Assembly: GCA_013285445.1 (NCBI GenBank)
Contig: CP053448.1
Location: 558,001-622,000 of the forward strand
DNA length: 64,000 nt
Direction of reading: 5' to 3'
From: Pseudomonadota bacterium
GTDB taxonomy: Bacteria; Pseudomonadota; Gammaproteobacteria; Xanthomonadales; Wenzhouxiangellaceae
The stretch's first letter is position 1, and every line of letters begins with the position of its first letter. The notes below the pieces were generated by a model. The model saw only the letters and a list, made by a program, of their open reading frames with translations, was not told where the DNA came from and did no database searches. Below, piece after piece: positions 45,799 to 55,699 of this stretch. Both the position numbers and the translations under genes were made by a program.

Positions 45799-46173
45799 TT
45801 ACTGCTCCACGGCTGGGGCCAGTTGCCGCAGCCATTTCAGCCAGGCCAGGGCCTCGGTGGTGATCGCCTGAAACTGGCGGGCGTCTTCCATCGCGGCCAG
45901 ATGGGTCATGAAGGCTGAAAAGTCCTTCGGCGTGTCCATCCGCTGATGCAGCCATTCGAGCAGATGATTGGCCAGGGTGACATGTCGCCCGCCCTTGCCG
46001 TGCAGGAAGGCCATGACCTGCATCAGACCGGAGTTCATGATCAGCGCCGGCAGGCCCTTGGCGTCGTTGACGTAATCCTTGGGGTGCCGCGCCACGCCCT
46101 CGCTGGCCTTGCTCCAGGCATGCGCGGCGCGCTGCTGTTCGAGCGTCAGTCTCGATGTCGATGGACTGGACAT
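45799..46173 (-). CDS. cmr5: Type III-B Cmr complex small subunit Cmr5
   Basis: This is a 124-aa all-helical protein with RLTLEQQRAAHAWSKASEGV, LPALIMNSGLMQVMAFLHGK and EALAWLKWLRQLAPAVEQ, the Cmr5 pattern. It lies along the target RNA in the Cmr complex. It follows cmr4 by 3 bp. Its 3' end faces the toxin gene. Confidence 0.95.
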   Translation of the reverse strand: MSSPSTSRLTLEQQRAAHAWSKASEGVARHPKDYVNDAKGLPALIMNSGLMQVMAFLHGKGGRHVTLANHLLEWLHQRMDTPKDFSAFMTHLAAMEDARQFQAITTEALAWLKWLRQLAPAVEQ

Positions 46174-46176
46174 GGC

Positions 46177-47082
<906 letters not shown>

Positions 47083-48234
47083 TCAGTAGTGCGCAAAGAC
47101 GAAACGATTGAAACCTTCGGCGCGACGGACAGCATTGTCGCCCGTTGCGGGCCAGAGACCGGAAACGGCAAGCTTGCCGAGCGCCTCGGGGGTGGCTTCG
47201 AGATCCTCGAGCCAGTACACGCTGCCCGCGGGCACCGCACGCTGGGCCGGCTTGGGTTGACGGTGGGCGAGATCCCATCCCGACACCACGCCAGCACGCG
47301 GCACGGCGGCGCAACTCACACGGGCGCGGACGCCGTGGAGTTCGAAGCGGTATTCACCGTCGTCGCTCGTCATGCCAGGCGGCAGCCAGCCATCGGGAAA
47401 GAGCCCCGGAGCGGTCAACACCAGCCGGCAGCGGCCATTTTGCGCAATCTCGACAAGGTTCGGCGCGCCGGACTTGTGGCCAATGCGCTGCCAGCCCGCC
47501 GCGCGGCCGTCGCCGCCGAAGCGCAGCGTGCCCGAATCGGGCAAACCGTCGACACCGTGTGCGGCAACGACGAAACCCACGCCGTCTCCAAATGCAACGG
47601 TTTCGGTCGTAAACAGCGCGCCGTCGCGTGCCCTTCCATAGGTGCCATCCAGCGCCACGCCGACGCGCGGGTCAATCTTCCAGAGTTCTTCTGAACGGAC
47701 CAGCGTCTCCGGCGCCGGCACGATCCCGGTCAGGTAATCGGCGAAGCCGGCCTGAATCAGCCAAAGGCCCTTGGCCGGCTTGGCCTGCGCGTCACTAGAC
47801 AGCACGGCCAGCTGTGCCAGCGGTGATGAGGATTCGATTCCGGCTGCGAGATTCTTCGGAGTCAGCCGACGGAGCTCGAACCGGTGATTGTCGCGGTGGT
47901 GTTCCCGGTGATCGACAACATCGAGATCAGCCGGTATCGGGTGCAGTGTCTCGACGCGGCCATTGCGCCGGCGCGCCAATTGAAAGCCGAGCACGGCAAA
48001 CTCGCCCGGCTTGTCCCTGGTGCCGATGGTCGGGTGATAGTGACCGGCTTCGCCGCGGGCGAACGCAGTCAGGTCGATCCCGTCATGGACCAGCAGCGCC
48101 GAGCGCAGCGCCCCGGCGGCCAGCGACGGCCAGGGCGGGATCAGGGATTGGCCATAACTGCCGGCCTCGCCGAACAGCTTGTTGCCGCGCAGGATCAGCA
48201 CATCGAGCGGTTCGATGAAGAAGCGGTCGGTCAT
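47083..48234 (-). CDS. cmr3: Type III-B Cmr complex subunit Cmr3
   Basis: This is a 383-aa Cas5-like RAMP with the start FFIEPLDVLILRGNKLFGEA, PPWPSLAAGALRSALL and the late segment VSGWDLAHRQPKPAQRAVPA. It holds the crRNA 5' handle next to Cmr2. The ATG overlaps the cmr2 stop in ATGA. A copy of GCAAGCTTGC lies within the coding sequence at 47168. Confidence 0.95.
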   Translation of the reverse strand: MTDRFFIEPLDVLILRGNKLFGEAGSYGQSLIPPWPSLAAGALRSALLVHDGIDLTAFARGEAGHYHPTIGTRDKPGEFAVLGFQLARRRNGRVETLHPIPADLDVVDHREHHRDNHRFELRRLTPKNLAAGIESSSPLAQLAVLSSDAQAKPAKGLWLIQAGFADYLTGIVPAPETLVRSEELWKIDPRVGVALDGTYGRARDGALFTTETVAFGDGVGFVVAAHGVDGLPDSGTLRFGGDGRAAGWQRIGHKSGAPNLVEIAQNGRCRLVLTAPGLFPDGWLPPGMTSDDGEYRFELHGVRARVSCAAVPRAGVVSGWDLAHRQPKPAQRAVPAGSVYWLEDLEATPEALGKLAVSGLWPATGDNAVRRAEGFNRFVFAHY

Positions 48235-51110
48235 GCGTGCTTCCTCCCTTCGCCTGTTTCCGTGTCGGGCTGAGCCGGCGCACGCGTTTCGCGGGCCAGG
48301 AACTCGGCCGTCGACAGGAAATTCTCCAGCCAGCCGGGCACGGTTTCGGGCTTTTCGGCCTGATTCATCGCCACTTCAACCAAGTTGGCCGCAAGGCCGG
48401 GCAGATCGGTGTAGTCGTTCAGCGTCTTTTTCTGTGTCTGCCGCGCAAGCTGCCAGTACAGCATCCGGCCAAGCATCTCGCGCGCCGAGTCTTCGACCGG
48501 CGGCGGCAGGTCGCGCAGCCAGACCAGCGTGTTGTAGACTGCCCGGCGCGACACACCGGGTTCGGCCAGAAACTCCCGTAGCCGGATGAGCAGCGCCAGC
48601 GCCTGGCCGAATTTCGCGGTCAGGCGCAGTGCGCCGCCGGAGCGCTTGACGACGGCCAGGCTGAAGGCATCGCGGCCGCCCTCGGTCTTGGCGCGCTTTT
48701 CGGCTGCGCGCAGCTCGCGCAGCACCGCACCGAGCGGCGCCTTGTGGTGGGCTACGACAACCCCGCAGGAGGCGCTGGCCTGATCCCCCATGGTGCGCAA
48801 CAGCTGCTTGCGGTGCAAGACGAAACCGTTGCCCTGGCGCTGGAACCCTTCGTTGCTGGCCGGGCCGGCTCGCGACGAATCGGTGCCCGAAAACGCCGCG
48901 CGCAGCCCGCCGATCGCCGGCAACAGCTCGTAGAGCGGTAGCATGGCCATCAGGTCATCACCACCGGCATAGAGGATCCGGCCGTAGTGGCGCTCGACCA
49001 CCGCCGGCGCCAGCCGGATCGCGAAATTGTTCAGCGCATCGGAGATCGCCATATGGCGGGCCGGATTCGGGGCGCGTGCCTCGCCGGCGTAGTCGACGAA
49101 TTTCGGGTCTTCTTTGAAATGCTCGAGCGCGGCGCGGATCTGCGGGTGGAAGCTGCTGCGGTGCGCGAGCGTCTTCTTCGGGGTCGCCGACATCCACTGC
49201 CCCATCTGGTCGCCGTCCATCAGCAGCAGCGCGTAGTAGGCCTCGGGCTTGTGGCCGAGCAGTTTTTCCAGCTCCTGTTCGGCGCGGGCGCGTTCGTCGT
49301 CGCGCTCTTGCTCGTCGAGCTGCTCCAGCCAGCCGGGCAGCCGGAACAGCGCATCGGCGTCTGGTCGATTACGCAGTTTCGAAGCCAACTCGGCCGGCAG
49401 CGCGGTGCGCGGTGCGTCGGACAGCTTGTTCCGGATCGATTCCGGGACTGTGCTGCCGCGTTCGATCAACCCGACCATCGAGGTCGCCAGCGCCATCGTA
49501 TGGGTGCTGACGACGAAACGATCAACGTCGAGGCCGAGTTCCTTGTCGAGTTCATCGACGAACAAGGATGGCCACATCCGCTTGAGCAGGCCTTGCGCGT
49601 CCAGGTGTTCTCCGGCCTTGAGCCAGGCCGGTCGCGCCGTGGCGACGCGCGCCCAGATCGTGTCATTTCGTTGTCCCGGGGGGAGTGCGAGTTGGTCTCG
49701 GTCGGCAGTCAACCACTCGCGCTCACCGGTCAGTGAATCGCGGTAGCCGTGCTGGGTCGATTGACCAAACGGCCGGGTGCTCTTGGCCGCGGCGAGCACG
49801 CGGTCGAGCAGCTCGTGCAGCGCCGGATACAGCGTGCCGGGGTTGGGCGTCCAGAACCAGCCTTTCTCCAGTTCGACGCCGCCGGTTCCGGAGAGGATTC
49901 TCCAAGCCTGGGTACCCAGGTATCCCGGCGGATTGGACTCGAAAAATGGCTGCATGGCCGCACGTAGCCGATCGTCTGAGCCAGCCACCTTGCCACCGGC
50001 ATCCTGTCCGACCAGCGACCACGGCACCATGGCCCAGTGCACTTCTGGAAAACCCTTTAGCTGCTCGCGGATCTGCGCGTAGGCCGGCATTGTCGGATCA
50101 TCGGGCTCGCCAGCCTCAGCCAGCAGCTTGCGCCAGGCATCTTCGGCCTTTTCAAGAGCGAATGTGCGCACCCTTCCGGTGATGCGCTCGGCCAGCTCGC
50201 GCGCCCGATTGGCCGGCACCAGCGCAGTGAAGCGATTCGGTAGCGCGGCGGCGAACAGCGGGTTGCTGTCGGTCTCCTTGCGATGCCAGTCGGCAGTGCT
50301 GAACAAGGACTCGTCGAGGCCGCAGGTGCGCTTCAGCCACCAGTCGACCTGGGGGATGCCACGCAGACGCGGGAACAGAATGGCTTCCGGGCCAAGCTCG
50401 TCGCAAATCACGCGCATGGCCTCCCAACTGAAACGCGCGAGCAGGTGCGAGCCGGCCCAGAGATCGGAGGTTGAGCGTGCGGCAGCAATGAAATCCTGCA
50501 CGGGGCCGAGGCTGATCGTCAGCAGAGCCGGACCATCGTCCGGGTCGATCGAAAACGCGCCGGCCAGAGCAGAGACCAAATCCAGATGGTCGAAGATGGT
50601 GTGGTCGGGCACGCGCGAATCGGCTGGCAGTAGCGGCCAGAGGCTGCGGATCTCGGGCGCGTCAATATCCGGTCCAAAGCGCCAGAACGCCAGCGCGGTG
50701 CGCTTTGGGTCGTCGGGGTGAATCAGCCCGCGCAGGTGATCCAGCGCCATCGCCGCGGCCTGGTCCGGTTCGACTTCGGATAGCTTGCGAAGATCGTATT
50801 CGGCACCCGAGAGCGGGTTGATGATTACCGGACATTCATGAAAGCGCACCTGCTGCCACTTTGGATAACGGCCGTCTTCATTGCGATTCGGGAACGCGGC
50901 GCGATCCATCGCCGAGGCCCAGTGGTCGGCAGTCTTGACCGCCTTTCGCCCGGCCGGATCGAGCCGATCCAGCCCGAGTTGCTCACGCAGGGCACGAGTG
51001 GTGCCGCCCTCGTGGCCCTCGGCCGTGCGCATCAGAATCAGCGGCTTTTCGATCGGGTCGTGCAGCCGGGCGTCGAGCTTGATGCGCCAGAATCTGTCCT
51101 TTTCGGTCAT
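48231..51110 (-). CDS. cmr2: Type III-B signature protein Cmr2 (Cas10), nuclease/cyclase
   Basis: This is a 959-aa Cas10. An HD region is visible (LHDPIEKP, His17-Asp18, and later VPDHTIFDHLDLVSALAG). The palm carries MDGDQMGQWM (Asp632, Asp634) and the cyclase motif YAGGDDLMAMLP (GGDD at 716-719), so cyclic oligoadenylate synthesis should be intact. The start ATG 51110 (MTEKDRFWRIKLDARLHDP) places the HD motif as expected. The upstream 80 bp are shared divergently with a VapBC pair, so cmr2 needs its own promoter here or depends on that region. Confidence 0.96.
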   Translation of the reverse strand: MTEKDRFWRIKLDARLHDPIEKPLILMRTAEGHEGGTTRALREQLGLDRLDPAGRKAVKTADHWASAMDRAAFPNRNEDGRYPKWQQVRFHECPVIINPLSGAEYDLRKLSEVEPDQAAAMALDHLRGLIHPDDPKRTALAFWRFGPDIDAPEIRSLWPLLPADSRVPDHTIFDHLDLVSALAGAFSIDPDDGPALLTISLGPVQDFIAAARSTSDLWAGSHLLARFSWEAMRVICDELGPEAILFPRLRGIPQVDWWLKRTCGLDESLFSTADWHRKETDSNPLFAAALPNRFTALVPANRARELAERITGRVRTFALEKAEDAWRKLLAEAGEPDDPTMPAYAQIREQLKGFPEVHWAMVPWSLVGQDAGGKVAGSDDRLRAAMQPFFESNPPGYLGTQAWRILSGTGGVELEKGWFWTPNPGTLYPALHELLDRVLAAAKSTRPFGQSTQHGYRDSLTGEREWLTADRDQLALPPGQRNDTIWARVATARPAWLKAGEHLDAQGLLKRMWPSLFVDELDKELGLDVDRFVVSTHTMALATSMVGLIERGSTVPESIRNKLSDAPRTALPAELASKLRNRPDADALFRLPGWLEQLDEQERDDERARAEQELEKLLGHKPEAYYALLLMDGDQMGQWMSATPKKTLAHRSSFHPQIRAALEHFKEDPKFVDYAGEARAPNPARHMAISDALNNFAIRLAPAVVERHYGRILYAGGDDLMAMLPLYELLPAIGGLRAAFSGTDSSRAGPASNEGFQRQGNGFVLHRKQLLRTMGDQASASCGVVVAHHKAPLGAVLRELRAAEKRAKTEGGRDAFSLAVVKRSGGALRLTAKFGQALALLIRLREFLAEPGVSRRAVYNTLVWLRDLPPPVEDSAREMLGRMLYWQLARQTQKKTLNDYTDLPGLAANLVEVAMNQAEKPETVPGWLENFLSTAEFLARETRAPAQPDTETGEGRKHA

Positions 51111-51166
51111 GAAACACTCCAGCGGCGATCCAGGCGACATGGCACGACCCGACTGGATGCATTAAC

Positions 51167-51186
51167 ATACACATCAGGAGGTGTAT
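51167..51186 (+). promoter_or_regulatory. Inverted repeat over the vapB ribosome binding site
   Basis: ATACAC (51167-51172) and GTGTAT (51181-51186), spaced by 8 bp, flank the AGGAGG ribosome binding site of vapB. This is a likely autoregulatory site of the VapBC complex. It lies 57 bp upstream of the cmr2 start on the other strand. Confidence 0.5.
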
Positions 51187-51190
51187 CGCC

Positions 51191-51406
51191 ATGAGAACCA
51201 ATATCGTTCTGGATGACGAACTGATCGGCGAAGCCATGCGCTTGTCGGGTGCCAGGACCAAACGAGAAGCCGTTGATCGCGCATTGCGCGAGCTGGTGGC
51301 GCGCGGCAAGCAGGTTGCCGTGCTGGATCTGGCCGGCCAGGACCTCATCGACCCCGACTATGACGTGCGGGCAGTGCGGGTGCGCATGAATCGTGACGCT
51401 GGTTGA
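51191..51406 (+). CDS. vapB: VapB-type antitoxin between cmr1 and cmr2
   Basis: This is a 71-aa antitoxin, MRTNIVLDDELIGEAMRLSG then RTKREAVDRALRELVARGKQ, the VapB pattern of a short strand followed by two helices that bind DNA. The tail contains LIDPDYDVRAVR. The Shine-Dalgarno sequence AGGAGG is strong. It is on the strand opposite to the cmr genes and overlaps vapC by 14 bp. Confidence 0.88.
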   Translation: MRTNIVLDDELIGEAMRLSGARTKREAVDRALRELVARGKQVAVLDLAGQDLIDPDYDVRAVRVRMNRDAG

Positions 51407-51794
51407 CACTTCGGTCTGGATCGATTTCCTGCGCGGCCTGCGCACGCCCGAGGTCGACAGTCTGCGTCGGCTGTTGCGGCAAGGCGAAGTCGCGCTGGCC
51501 GCGGTGATCGTGCAGGAGCTGCTGCAGGGCGCGCGCTCGGAGGCAGCACTTGCGAAATTGCGGCAGCGCCTGCTCGAACTACCGCTGCTGACCACGGACA
51601 TTTCGACATATGTCGCCGCTGGCGAACTGTATGCACGATGCCGCTGGCAGGGCATCACGCCCCGCAGCCCGCACGATTGTCTGATCGCTTCGCTGGCGGT
51701 GGCGCACGAGGTTTCGCTCCTTGCCAAGGATCGGGATTTTGCGGCCATCAGCCGGGTTTTGCCCGCGCTAAGACTGGTCCGCGCCGATACTTGA
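51393..51794 (+). CDS. vapC: VapC-type PIN toxin between cmr1 and cmr2
   Basis: This is a 133-aa PIN ribonuclease with MTLVDTSVWIDFLRGLRTPE (Asp5), VIVQELLQGARSE (Glu) and RSPHDCLIASLAVAHEVSLL (Asp), then AKDRDFAAIS. The GTG start at 51393 lies inside vapB. Its stop is 14 bp from the cmr1 stop on the other strand. Confidence 0.9.
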   Translation: MTLVDTSVWIDFLRGLRTPEVDSLRRLLRQGEVALAAVIVQELLQGARSEAALAKLRQRLLELPLLTTDISTYVAAGELYARCRWQGITPRSPHDCLIASLAVAHEVSLLAKDRDFAAISRVLPALRLVRADT

Positions 51795-51807
51795 TTCACC
51801 CGTGCTT

Positions 51808-52806
51808 TCATGCCGCGCTCCTTTCCAGATCGCTGTGTTGATCCAGCGTCCGGGTTACGGCCTGCCAGGCCGCGGCCAGTTGTGTATCCGAAATCGTCAC
51901 GGATCGCACCTGGCCGGTGACGCGCCACGGCATCGCGAAAATCCGCAAGCGCAGCTTTCCATCCGCCTCGAGCACCGGCCGCCAGCGCAACGGGTTGGCG
52001 AGACGATCGCCGCCCTTGGCGCTGCCGAGCACGGCCCGCAGGTCGGCACCGGACAAAGACTTGAGCGATTCGCGGACCTCCTTGCGCCGGAGGTCGACAA
52101 AACGCATCAGTTTCGACCAGTCTTCAAAGTCTTGTCGGCTGTTCCAGAGCATGAGCCCTCCGGCGTCCGAGGCAAACGAAGCGGGCCATTTGCCTGCAAG
52201 GCAGTCTTGAAGCGGTCGGGCAAAGCGACCCAGTTCAGCCGGATCCAGCGAATCGACATCATCGATGTGCAGCGCGCCCCAGCCGCCGCGCGATCGTGAA
52301 CCGAGCTGGCCGAAGTTGCTCATCAACTGCATCACGCGTCGCATTCGGCCGTCCTCGGGCTCTGGCCAGGCCATTCTGACGATTCGCTGCCCCTCTGCTG
52401 CATCGGGCTTGATCCCTGAGCGCAGCGGCGCTTTGGTCTTCGCGTCAAGCAGCCCGAACCAGGCGGGCTGATTGCGCGCTTCGGTTTCGAGTCGAATGCG
52501 CACCAGGCTCTTGCGGGCACTAATCTTCTCGCGCCGGCCGTTGGTCTCGCTGAAGTCGTCATCAAGCCAGGCATGCCCGAACAGCAGGCCCTCTTCGTGG
52601 CGCATGGCCTCAAGGCTGAAGTCGCTGGCATGGTCGGCGAAATAGGCCACCCGCCACCACTCGCGCAGCAAGTGCTTGAAAGGCGGTGTGCGCCAGCGGG
52701 CGCTCTGCTCGGCGTCGCCGAGGAAGGCAGGGGTCAGAAAGCGCACCCGATAGCTACGCTGGATCATCTTCGGTACGGCCGAATTGGCAACTGGTGATTC
52801 GTTCAT
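51808..52806 (-). CDS. cmr1: Type III-B Cmr complex subunit Cmr1
   Basis: This is a 332-aa RAMP with the Cmr1 start YRVRFLTPAFLGDAEQSARW and RTPPFKHLLREWWRV, then LMSNFGQLGSRSRGGWGALH, the Gly/Arg loop. Cmr1 sits at the 3' end of the crRNA with Cmr6. ATG 52806 (MNESPVANSAVPKM) is chosen because residues further upstream in the frame are not protein-like. The 192-bp gap before it carries the palindrome at 52848 and probably a promoter. Confidence 0.93.
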   Translation of the reverse strand: MNESPVANSAVPKMIQRSYRVRFLTPAFLGDAEQSARWRTPPFKHLLREWWRVAYFADHASDFSLEAMRHEEGLLFGHAWLDDDFSETNGRREKISARKSLVRIRLETEARNQPAWFGLLDAKTKAPLRSGIKPDAAEGQRIVRMAWPEPEDGRMRRVMQLMSNFGQLGSRSRGGWGALHIDDVDSLDPAELGRFARPLQDCLAGKWPASFASDAGGLMLWNSRQDFEDWSKLMRFVDLRRKEVRESLKSLSGADLRAVLGSAKGGDRLANPLRWRPVLEADGKLRLRIFAMPWRVTGQVRSVTISDTQLAAAWQAVTRTLDQHSDLERSAA

Positions 52807-52847
52807 GCAGTGAATCCTCGCCGATAGCGCTGCGCAGGGTGAAAATG

Positions 52848-52857
52848 GCAAGCTTGC
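52848..52857. promoter_or_regulatory. Palindrome GCAAGCTTGC upstream of cmr1
   Basis: It is 42 bp upstream of the cmr1 start. The flanking match to the 41438 copy covers CGCAAGCTTGCCATTT on the minus strand, longer than the palindrome itself, suggesting common origin or a protein site. Confidence 0.5.
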
Positions 52858-52998
52858 GAAATGTGCCGGAACGGCGGCAATCCAGAATCTGGATGGTGGT
52901 TTGGGTTGATTCTTGCGCTGTCCCCGGTCTCGCCGTGCACCATGTCCTCCCGATATCAAGTATTCACCAACTGGCTGTTGTTACGCAAGTTCGTCGGC

Positions 52999-54195
52999 TC
53001 AGGTCAGTTCCTGGATCAGCGTTTCGAGAAACCTGTTCAGTGCGGTTTCCGAGGCCAACAGCTGTTGCGCGACAGCGCTGACGGGCCGGGCGCCGTGGGC
53101 CATGGCATTGCGGACAAAGCGCAGTGTTTCCAGGTCGCGAGGCAGTTTGCCTTCCCGCAGACGCTCTTGCAGCCGCTCGCGTGCCTGTTCACGGACGTCG
53201 GCGTTTTCGGCGTCTCCCAGATTGTCTTCGCGAACTATGCGGTTGATCACAGCCTCGTAGAGCAGGGCGGCCGCTCTTGGATAGTCTCGACGCGAGAGTG
53301 CACTGCTCGCAGCGGTCAGCTGTCGCCTGTCGTGGGTCGCTTCGGTCGTCCATGCCAATCGCTCGAGCAATGGCTGGCGCAACAGGTTGTGCGGGAAAGG
53401 CAGATCGCTGCTTGCCAGAAAACGGTAGAAACGCTGCAGGCTCTTGCGGGCCTGGGGTATGCGCAGTGTGCGCTCATGGAAGGCGGCTTCTTGAAGCTCG
53501 CCGAGCCGGAGTTCCGGCGGCAGGCACGGCGACAGCACTTCCAGCAGCGGTTCATAGTCTCCGCTGGCGTCAAAGCTTGCCAGGGCACGCACACTCCGGG
53601 CGATCTGGGCCAGACTGTCGAGCCGACAGACCCGTGCCGTACTCTGGCCGGGTTCAAGCAGCCCGTAATAAATCCCGTCAATGCTGGCCTGGCTGACCCC
53701 TTCGAGGTACTGCGCGCCAGCCAAAAGCAGCATCGGCATGTGCCGAAAACCGTGCGTGCAGTCCAGTGTGATTTCGTCGCCAGTATTGATCAGCTCGGCG
53801 AGTCGACCGAAGATGGTCATCTGTGCGCTGGTGTCCAGCCCGCGAGGTGCAATGGACAGATGGACCTCGCAGCCCAGTTGGTCGGCCAGCGCCGGCTCGA
53901 GTGAATGCAGGAGTGCTTCGGGAACGGGTTGGTCTGCATCCACCAGCCGCATCAGCTCCAGCCGCCGCTCCTCGGCCTGGTCAGCGATATCCAGATCGCC
54001 CTCGAATAAATGGTCCCACATGCTGGTCGCGGTGCCAAGAATGAGCAGGCGATCCGGCTTCAGCCGCCGGGCCAGCGGCCAGCCCAGGAAGGCAGCTTCC
54101 GCTCGTGTGCCGTCGTCAAACTGATATTCAACGGTCCGGTAGCTGCCCGAACCGGGACGCTGCACTCTGCCGAGCAACGAAATCAGCACTTTCAT
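52999..54195 (-). CDS. csx1: Csx1 (TM1812-type CARF-HEPN) ribonuclease
   Basis: This is a 398-aa type III effector. The CARF-like domain starts MKVLISLLGRVQRPGSGSYR and carries the DxTHG motif TLDCTHGFRHMP (145-149). The helical part ends with the HEPN motif RFVRNAMAHG (Arg362, His367). It should be activated by cyclic oligoadenylate from Cas10 and degrade RNA broadly. Its ATG overlaps the stop of the NE0113-type gene by 1 nt (TAATG). It is clearly a different sequence from the Csx1 part of the fusion at 42427. Confidence 0.9.
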   Translation of the reverse strand: MKVLISLLGRVQRPGSGSYRTVEYQFDDGTRAEAAFLGWPLARRLKPDRLLILGTATSMWDHLFEGDLDIADQAEERRLELMRLVDADQPVPEALLHSLEPALADQLGCEVHLSIAPRGLDTSAQMTIFGRLAELINTGDEITLDCTHGFRHMPMLLLAGAQYLEGVSQASIDGIYYGLLEPGQSTARVCRLDSLAQIARSVRALASFDASGDYEPLLEVLSPCLPPELRLGELQEAAFHERTLRIPQARKSLQRFYRFLASSDLPFPHNLLRQPLLERLAWTTEATHDRRQLTAASSALSRRDYPRAAALLYEAVINRIVREDNLGDAENADVREQARERLQERLREGKLPRDLETLRFVRNAMAHGARPVSAVAQQLLASETALNRFLETLIQELT

Positions 54196-55388
54196 TATTC
54201 TTGCCTCGGGTCCTGCAGTTGCGCGAACTCAATCTGGTCCGGCGTGAGGGCCAACGTGAATGGTTGATTTCTGCGACCGTTCTCCTGCTCGATTCGGTAG
54301 TGTCGCGCCAAATCGCGACCAAGCCTTTTGTCGAGGGCCGAATTCAGCCGGCTTTTGGTCTGGTCGAACCAGGACTCATCAATGCTGCTGCGGCTGCGCC
54401 AGGCTTGTTCCAGTCCTTCGCTGCTGCCTGAATGTTCGCCGGTTACACGGCTGCGCCAGTGGAGTATCTCGCCGGCGTGGTCAGATATGTTGGATCGCCG
54501 AACGCCACCGCGAGCTCGCCGCATGCGGTCGGCCATCCAGGCCAGAAGGGCAAGTTGCGCCCCCGGCAGCCGGAAATGCTGCCCTGAGCAGCTGGCCCGG
54601 CGCTGTTCAATATCGATGATCAGCCGGGGCGGGTCGAGACTGCGCTGGGCCAGTGCAATGGCTTCGCTGTAGCTGGTCTCGGGGGCCAGGAGCTCTGGAG
54701 GCAGCGACCGACGCAGGCGCACGATGGGAATTGGCGCAAGTGTGATTCGGGCCGCATCGGTGCGCACCCGGCGAACTCGACCGTTTTCCGTGACACGCAG
54801 CATTTCGGGTTCCTGTGGCGGGAAATAAAAATCCGGGTGACCTTCAAACGGCGGGTTGACCAGCACGTGCGTGACCTCGTCGCGTGGGCGTGCGAACAGG
54901 CTCATGGCGTGGCCTAGATAAAAACCCATGGTCTTGCGGCCACCAGCGATGGATGCGTGCAAAGGGCCAGCGGCATCGCCGGTCAGTTGGCGCACTGTCC
55001 GAGCGATGAGATCGGCGGCCGCCTCATTGTCCGCTCGAGAGCGGATGTCTTGCAGTGGTTGGCCATCCCGACTGCGTATGACGCAAATATCCCGAACTTC
55101 GAGTGGATCGTGTTCACCACTGATCCCGAACCCATCGAGCAATCGCGCCAGATGACAGGGGCCAGCGGGATCGAGCAGTTCATTGCGGATCAGCTCCTCG
55201 CCGGGCCCGGTCGTGATCACGACAATACGGCGCGGTGCCAGCTCTGGCCCGTCGCGACTGATCAGCGCGAACAGGGTTTCGGTAATGATCTGCGGGGAGA
55301 GCCCGCAAACACACAGCAGCGTTCTTGAATGCCTCGCTGGAGAAGTCGCTCGATACGCTGGTGTGTCCTGGTGAAGCGTCGACGCCAC
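54195..55388 (-). CDS. Cas_NE0113-family CARF protein (TIGR02584-like)
   Basis: This is a 397-aa protein. The N-terminal half is a CARF-type Rossmann domain with GLSPQIITETLFAL (29-42) and HASIAGGRKTMGFYLGHAMS (144-163), the hallmark of Cas_NE0113. No HEPN motif is found. The C-terminal part (SIDESWFDQTKSRLNSALDK then LGRDLARHYRI) looks like a winged helix, so a cyclic-oligoadenylate-responsive regulator or a ring nuclease are both possible. The start is GTG 55388; no ATG is near. It is the first gene of the cas operon. Confidence 0.82.
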   Translation of the reverse strand: MASTLHQDTPAYRATSPARHSRTLLCVCGLSPQIITETLFALISRDGPELAPRRIVVITTGPGEELIRNELLDPAGPCHLARLLDGFGISGEHDPLEVRDICVIRSRDGQPLQDIRSRADNEAAADLIARTVRQLTGDAAGPLHASIAGGRKTMGFYLGHAMSLFARPRDEVTHVLVNPPFEGHPDFYFPPQEPEMLRVTENGRVRRVRTDAARITLAPIPIVRLRRSLPPELLAPETSYSEAIALAQRSLDPPRLIIDIEQRRASCSGQHFRLPGAQLALLAWMADRMRRARGGVRRSNISDHAGEILHWRSRVTGEHSGSSEGLEQAWRSRSSIDESWFDQTKSRLNSALDKRLGRDLARHYRIEQENGRRNQPFTLALTPDQIEFAQLQDPRQE

Positions 55389-55699
55389 GATTATTGCCCG
55401 AGAGTGCCTTGGTCCAGAGCATAAGGCATTTGTGCAAGTCTCCGAGGTTTTGCAAGCTTGCCGTATCGAGATTTCGGGTTATCTACGCATGGCTCATCTT
55501 CGCCGCAGGGTTTCAACCAGTTGGGCTGTTTCGGGCGGTCTTGCTGTACGGCGAATCAGTTGCATGCTGAGGGCGTGGTTGTCTGCTGCAGAACCCGGTT
55601 CTGCGGTCGGGGCGAGCTGGCACAGTCATTAATGCTACGATCCGGCGGCGAGCAGAATCGTATACGCTCCCCTGAAAGCCGCTCGACAAAGGTCTTTTC
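55389..55699. other. Upstream region of the cas operon
   Basis: About 310 bp between the CARF gene and the start of the decayed plus-strand gene at 55700. It holds the palindrome at 55452 and should contain the main promoter of the cas operon. The frame upstream of 55700 is open but not protein-like. I see nothing else. Confidence 0.5.
55452..55461. promoter_or_regulatory. Palindrome GCAAGCTTGC upstream of the cas operon
   Basis: It is 64 bp upstream of the CARF gene GTG. The core is the same as at 41438 and 52848; the right-hand flank (GCCGTATC on the plus strand) resembles the others only in part and is in the opposite orientation. Confidence 0.5.

Noticed and set aside
47168..47177. Fourth copy of GCAAGCTTGC, within cmr3
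   Set aside because: It is inside coding sequence with a normal codon reading (Gly-Lys-Leu-Ala) and is not near a start, so it is not counted as a regulatory site.
52807..52959. N-terminal extension of cmr1 by 51 residues
   Set aside because: The added residues are not conserved in style and would cover the palindrome and promoter region; ATG 52806 fits better.
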